From: Galbula dea
Lineage: Eukaryota; Chordata; Aves; Piciformes; Galbulidae
DNA: 64,000 nucleotides
Direction: 5' to 3'
NCBI GenBank assembly: GCA_013399015.1
Contig: VWZX01010095.1
Span: 124,001-188,000 of the forward strand
A program made the position numbers and the translations under genes. Position 1 is the first letter of the stretch. Every line of letters starts with the position of its first letter. The notes beneath the pieces are model-generated. The model saw only the letters and a list, made by a program, of their open reading frames with translations, was not told the origin of the DNA and did no database searches. This document shows positions 58,788 through 64,000 of this stretch, piece by piece.

Positions 58788-61700
58788 AACAACCATGGGC
58801 TCCTCTGAGAAGCTACCTCATCTCTTGAGTGTGTGCAAGCTGCCCAAAGGATTTACACATGTACTTACATACAAGTTGTTACATTTAAGGCCTCTAAAAG
58901 GAGTTTGGAAAGGATGTTTTAAAGAGCATTTTCTTCACCAGCACCATTTCCAGAGTGAAGCATTACAACACCTTGTAGCTTACAAATCCCTGTGCATGGG
59001 GAAATTCAGTATCTGGCATCTGTTAGGAACAGGTAACACACATTGAGTAACAAAGCTGGTCCCTGGATAGCTCATGTATTTAATGAGCAAAGACAAAGGC
59101 TTTACTCACTTCCTCCTGCTGTAGCACTTAGATGGCAACCTCACTACTGAGCTCTCCCAGCCATTCTTTTAACCCTTAGCCCAAAGGCTGGGACACAGGC
59201 ATTGAATTTGCTGCTCAGCTGGCTCTGTAATAGCTCAGTGTGCTTGTCTGTGCTGCACCAGGGTACCTCTGAACACCATGCTTATGGCCAGAGGACAACC
59301 TCTAATAATAGAATAAGTTCTATTGTTCAGAAACCATCACTCATGCCCTCCACTGGGAGTTTCAGCAATGACAAAATAGCCCCTTGGAAGATGCATTTGT
59401 TCTTCAAATGAAGCAGATGGTGTAATTCTGCCATACCTCACCCCAAACATGCAGAAGTAACTCTTAAAGCCTGCCTGTTAAAAAGAAAAGTCTGCTGGCC
59501 TGCTTTGGAAGTAACCCTGCTTGTCTGAATGGCTGCACTTACCCATTAGGCCACTTCCTCCTACTGCTGAGCCCTTAGCCTTGGAAAATCCATTCCCCAG
59601 TGCTGAGGTGGTGTGTGCACCCCTGGAAGAAGGAACAGGGTTTACAATGAGGGCAAAGCCTTCCCCAGCATTGACTCAAGTCCAGCAACAAAATTATATG
59701 CATAATCAACTTCAAAATTACAAACTGTATTACAGCTACTTATTAGCTGTGCTTCTGCAGAGCTACCAGTGAGCCAGGAATGTTTTGCCCCCTGGGTAAT
59801 TTAGATATGTAAGAGCCATCCAGACTCTATTAAATAAACAAATCAAGAAAGTATACTTGGAAAGCTGGTTTAGGGCAGGAACAAACAGATGCCAGAGTCT
59901 GAACTGTTGTGGACTTTACTGCTGAACAACTTGGAGGCAATTGCTGTTAGGCAGCCACTTACATCTTCCTAGCATGTTGCAAGTATAAAATAAAATGAGC
60001 TGTTTTATTTCATGGAAGGTAAGTAACTCAGTTCCTCAGCAGTAAGCCATGGGGCCACAGGAACTCATTTTCTTGCAACCATATGGACATGCTTTTAAAC
60101 CACAAAGCTTGGAGAGTTATAAGGATATAAAACTATCTCCAGGAAAACAACCAACCAACTTCAGATATATTGCAAAGGACAACTCCAAGCTGTGTCATCC
60201 ATGGGAGGTAACAGATAGGAGCTGGGAATTACAAAGAAAATATTAAAGAATCCCAACCAACACCAGGATGAATAACAGAAAGGGCAAAATTTTGACCAAG
60301 AATTGAACCACCAGGTAAGAAGGGAATGGTCACAGGTACTCTGTTTGGATTTGCTGAGTAAGGTAAGTGTTTAAGGTGAACATCAAAAGGATGATGTGTT
60401 GTCCCACAGCACACAGCTGGACACTGCAAACTAAGGAAGGCTGAGAAGCATTGGATGAGATGAATAATATTCCAGAGATCTTCAAGAAGCCACAGGGGAC
60501 AATTAGGAGGAGTCTTTTTGACATCATGCTTTGCATGAGGGGGAGGAACTAAGTGATGGAGCCAAGGATATAATTCATCTGGATTATCCTAAATGCTCTC
60601 AGCAGAAGGTTGGAGAAACAGCTACACACTGAGAGGGAGGAGCAAATGCCATGGTAAAGAAGTTCACCTTAAACTTACTCAGCCCTTGAGCAAGGCATCC
60701 ATACCTTAAGTTTCCTAAGCAAACACTGGCCCTGAAGGGCAGGCTGCCTAGCTACAAGGGGAACAATTACCAAGATAACTGTCCCTGCTGAAGGTGTGCA
60801 TTTCAGTTCTCTGGTCAGTAACATGCAGGCAAGGAAGCAGAAGTAACTCACCCACCATGATGACAGTGAGAAGAAGTCACAGCTCTGCTTGGAAAGCTGA
60901 TGACCCAGAAGGTGGTGTGCAGAAGATCCTGCAGTAGACCACCAGGTCAGGGTGGATTAGGCTGGAGGAAGAGACAGACATCTTCTCTTTTGTCAGGACC
61001 ATGCATCATCTACAGGTGTTTTGGATTCTAAGACACACTGGGTGAAGAAGAAATGAATTTGGACAAAGAAGGACAGCTTTTGGCAAGCTGGAAAAGATGT
61101 CAGGCTTCAGAATGTCTGTAAGGACATCATCAGGGTCTGTAATGATGTTGAGAGGCAGCCAAGCACTCCCTGACATGAGATTTAGATGGCTGTGGAATAA
61201 TGCACTGTTAATAACACCAACATTCATAGAGTCCAATACAGGAACTGCCTTTTGTGACCTACATGGGAAAAACATGCTCAAGACTTGGCATAAATCAAGC
61301 CCTCAAAGAATCTAGTGCTGCAGTTTCTGCATGTCCTCTGGCTGCTCCCAGCATGATGCACAGAGAATCTGACAGAGAAACAAAGGCAAATGATGATGCC
61401 TTGGAAGAGAAACACCCTGCACCTGATGGAGTCACTGCAAGAGTACCCAGACAGTGCAGCTGAGCTTATTCCAGAAGGTATTGCTCACTCCTTGCTCTGC
61501 CTGGAATCATTTGTTAAGTAAAACGGACCTCAACTTAAAACAGAACATTTATGTTTTTAGGGTGAGGGGTTTTTTCTCTTTGATTTTTCCATTTCTTCCC
61601 TATTTTTAGCTAGATGTGCATCTGGTTTGGTCTGACTGATGTCCAAATGTCTTCTAATGAAGCTTGATAAGTGCAGGTCACAAGCCAGGTTAGAGCAGCC

Positions 61701-64000
61701 TCTGTAACCAGGACTCAGGCTGAAGGGCAGCCAGCATGGAAATGGTCTTAGTATTCTTACTTTAAATTGAATTAAGAATGAATAGACCTTATTTTATCAG
61801 AACAGCTCCTAATTTCTCCTAAGAAACCCTATATGCATTATTTTTGCAAGGCCAAAGCTCTTTCTGGCTCAGCTGTAAGAAGGTAAGTGAAACCAGTTGG
61901 GCTGAAGCAAAACAAATCTCCCCAGGATGGTGGAGAACTCTGGTGTTGATGCCTGTGAGCTCCCAGCCCCTAACACAGACATGTGCCTTGTCAATCACAC
62001 TTGATGCCTGGGATGCATGATTTTACCAGATAAGCTCAGTTTTGCACAAGCAGATTTCAGCCTTAAATACCTGATACTTTCCCAAAGATCACCCCAGGAA
62101 ACAGGCCCTTGGGAGTGATCTGCTTGTAACTGACATTCTGCCTGCTTCTCTTGAAATCCATCAGCTTTATTCTAATTGTACTTAAAAGACAGGAAAAGAA
62201 GTGTTTCTCAGCCATCCATTCTGCTCAGGCCAGGAGCAGGGAAACCTCAGCTCCCTTCAAGTATCATTTTTCATCTTGTTTAGAAAGTCTGCCAAGTTCC
62301 CAAAGACTCAAGGTCTTGGCTTTGCCCTGATTGCAAACAGACAGGGAACAACATTAGCAGCCAGGAGCTTGTATCTGTTTGCATCAAAGGTTTTTTTGGG
62401 TGGGCACAGAATATCAAAAGGCTCCTTCACTCAGCCCTGCAATCACTTGGCTCTGAAAGACAAACTCCCTGTGCTGCAAGGGCAGAGAAGGGGAAGCTTT
62501 TTAGCAGTATAACAATCCCTGATGACACTCTCCACCAGCATGACTCTGGAACCACTTCCTCTGGTGGGTGCATTGCATACACCTAAGGAGCTACCAGGGA
62601 GGCTGAAAAGATTTAATATTTCAGGACATACACACATTTCTTGGGTTTTTAAATGCATGTATTTATACATCTAAAAGGAGCCTGCCACTGAGGTTTGGAC
62701 TTTTTGAGGCAAAATGGTTAAGTAACCATTGAATGCTGGGAGGCACAGGAGAGTGACTTACAGCCACAGATTGGTCTCTGTGATGAGAAATCTCCTTCCA
62801 AAATCTATCTTACCAGACCTCATGGCAGATGCCTAGGGGACTTCTTCTCTGTGAAACCTCCCTTCACACACAGCAGTCTGACAGAAAGAGAAAAACAGAG
62901 TTTGGTCAGGTCAGTTCATCCAGCTTCTTCTGTCATTTTAGATGATGTTTGTCAAAGGGGAACAGTGTTTCTGCCAAGGGTAATATTAACATAAGTTAAC
63001 ACACATTCCTGCAATCAAACCTCCCTGAGAAACACTGGGAAGAAACATCCTTCTTCAGTGGTTTTTAACCCAAAAGCACAGTGATCTGAAAGCAAATCTG
63101 CCTGGAAAAGAAGGTGACAAACTCCTTGGTTTCCATTCTCTGAAGAGGGAGAAGAGCATTAAAATACTGATGAAATTGCCCCAGCCTAGGGGAATGGAAG
63201 TGAAAAACATTTCTATACTTAGGCAGTGATGATCCCATGAGTAGGGAGAGGGCTTTGTGTCTGCTGCAGGGCAGGGCAGGTCACACATGGATCTTCGTGT
63301 GGAGGCTAAGGCTCACCCACAGCCAGCCAGTCTGTGCCAGCCTGTTTTGGGAGAAGGCCATTCAGAGCCCATCTCCCAGCCAAAAAGGTTGTTTGTACTT
63401 GTATTAAAATCAAATTACAAAAGAAAGACCCAGCCAAAACCACAAGCTCTCCTGGTTTTGTGTTACAACAGGATGAAGCCACCACTCAGCTTTACGTGAT
63501 TCCCACACTCAAATGTAAATTAGACTCAGGTTTGGCAGCAGAAGGAAGAACACATCCCCTGCTCAGGATTAAAGTGAATGAAAGCTGCTTGTCTAGGAGC
63601 TTGCTCACAAAGCTTTTCCACAGCTGCATGTGTTTTATAAACATAACAAGTGACATTAGCTGTAGAGTAATAGCCATTACCAAAGTGGCCTCTCTCTAAT
63701 TTCCCATCAGCTCCTACTCACTTTTGTCCATAAGAAAAAAATCAACTCTGTTTGGAAGTTTTTTGCCACTATCTTCTTGGAGCAGTTGTCCAGTAAAAGC
63801 CAGGAGTCTTTCCAGATGGCCAATGTGATTATTCATTACCTTTTCTGTGTCAGTAACTACCAAATCCTCCAGTATTATCTCTGCTCTGTGAGTAGTAACT
63901 GAAACACCAGAAGCTGAAGAACACTAAGCTATGAAGAGGTTTCTGGGGTGACTTTTTGGATGAACTCTTCATGCAACAAAACTTTCAGGACTTTTAAATC

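Larger units (their letters stand above)
55250..64000. other. Unique non-coding DNA, no known gene
   Basis: The segment 55430-55720 is rich in TAATTA cores and contains an RFX-like GTTGCTAGGAAAC (55554-55566). Four AGCCC units lie at 58767-58787. Frames up to 121 codons occur on both strands (for example 62201-62512 and 63334-63699) without domains, and I regard them as chance. Confidence 0.45.

Noticed and set aside
1..64000. CRISPR arrays, operons, prophage or toxin systems
   Set aside because: No regularly spaced repeats, no ribosome-binding sites and no dense coding; the sequence is vertebrate in character.

Overview
The window looks like ordinary nuclear DNA of a bird. Evidence for this: (i) several copies of CR1, the avian/reptilian LINE, some with the typical 3' terminus (…ATTCTATGATT) and some with ORF2 reverse-transcriptase remnants; (ii) a recognisable avian ERVL-type solo LTR near 28.6-29.05 kb; (iii) AT-rich, strongly CpG-poor sequence with no long ORFs, no operon structure and no CpG island. 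I did not recognise any exon of a known gene, rRNA, tRNA or CRISPR, so this is best read as intergenic sequence or the inside of a very long intron. The order or species cannot be named from what is here.

Layout. 0-1.75 kb is unique AT-rich DNA. 1.75-2.81 kb is a composite repeat: an LTR-like avian dispersed repeat abutting an antisense CR1 reverse-transcriptase fragment. A MIR-like SINE fragment (3.46 kb) and a compound pentanucleotide microsatellite (4.18 kb) follow. 4.3-14.3 kb is mostly unique, with two old CR1 scraps (9.7 and 10.3 kb) and a compact cluster of transcription-factor-like motifs at 12.3-12.64 kb. A longer degraded CR1 ORF2 fragment lies at 14.3-15.0 kb (minus). 15-28.5 kb is unique, with a MIR fragment at 21.4 kb inside a homeodomain-motif-rich stretch, a small hairpin at 22.4 kb and a telomere-like 20-mer at 27.07 kb. 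The solo LTR is at 28.6-29.05 kb, and two CR1 3' tails sit head-to-tail at 31.9-32.4 kb. 32.4-64 kb is again mostly unique, with a 21-bp minisatellite (40.16 kb), CR1 tails at 43.1, 46.3 and 54.1 kb, and an unusual 55.0-55.2 kb segment. That segment has a TATA-like box, two perfect palindromes and an ATG that opens a signal-peptide-like stretch ending at a good splice donor.

No genes can be said to work together here. Nothing in the window forms a demonstrable new biological system. The best leads are the 55.0-55.2 kb segment, the RFX/octamer/TCF-like motif cluster at 12.3-12.64 kb, and a few ORF or exon-like segments (40.83, 17.80 and 13.09 kb). These need transcript and comparative-genome data before they can be called genes or enhancers. 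Identities of repeat families come from recalled consensus patterns, not from a database search.
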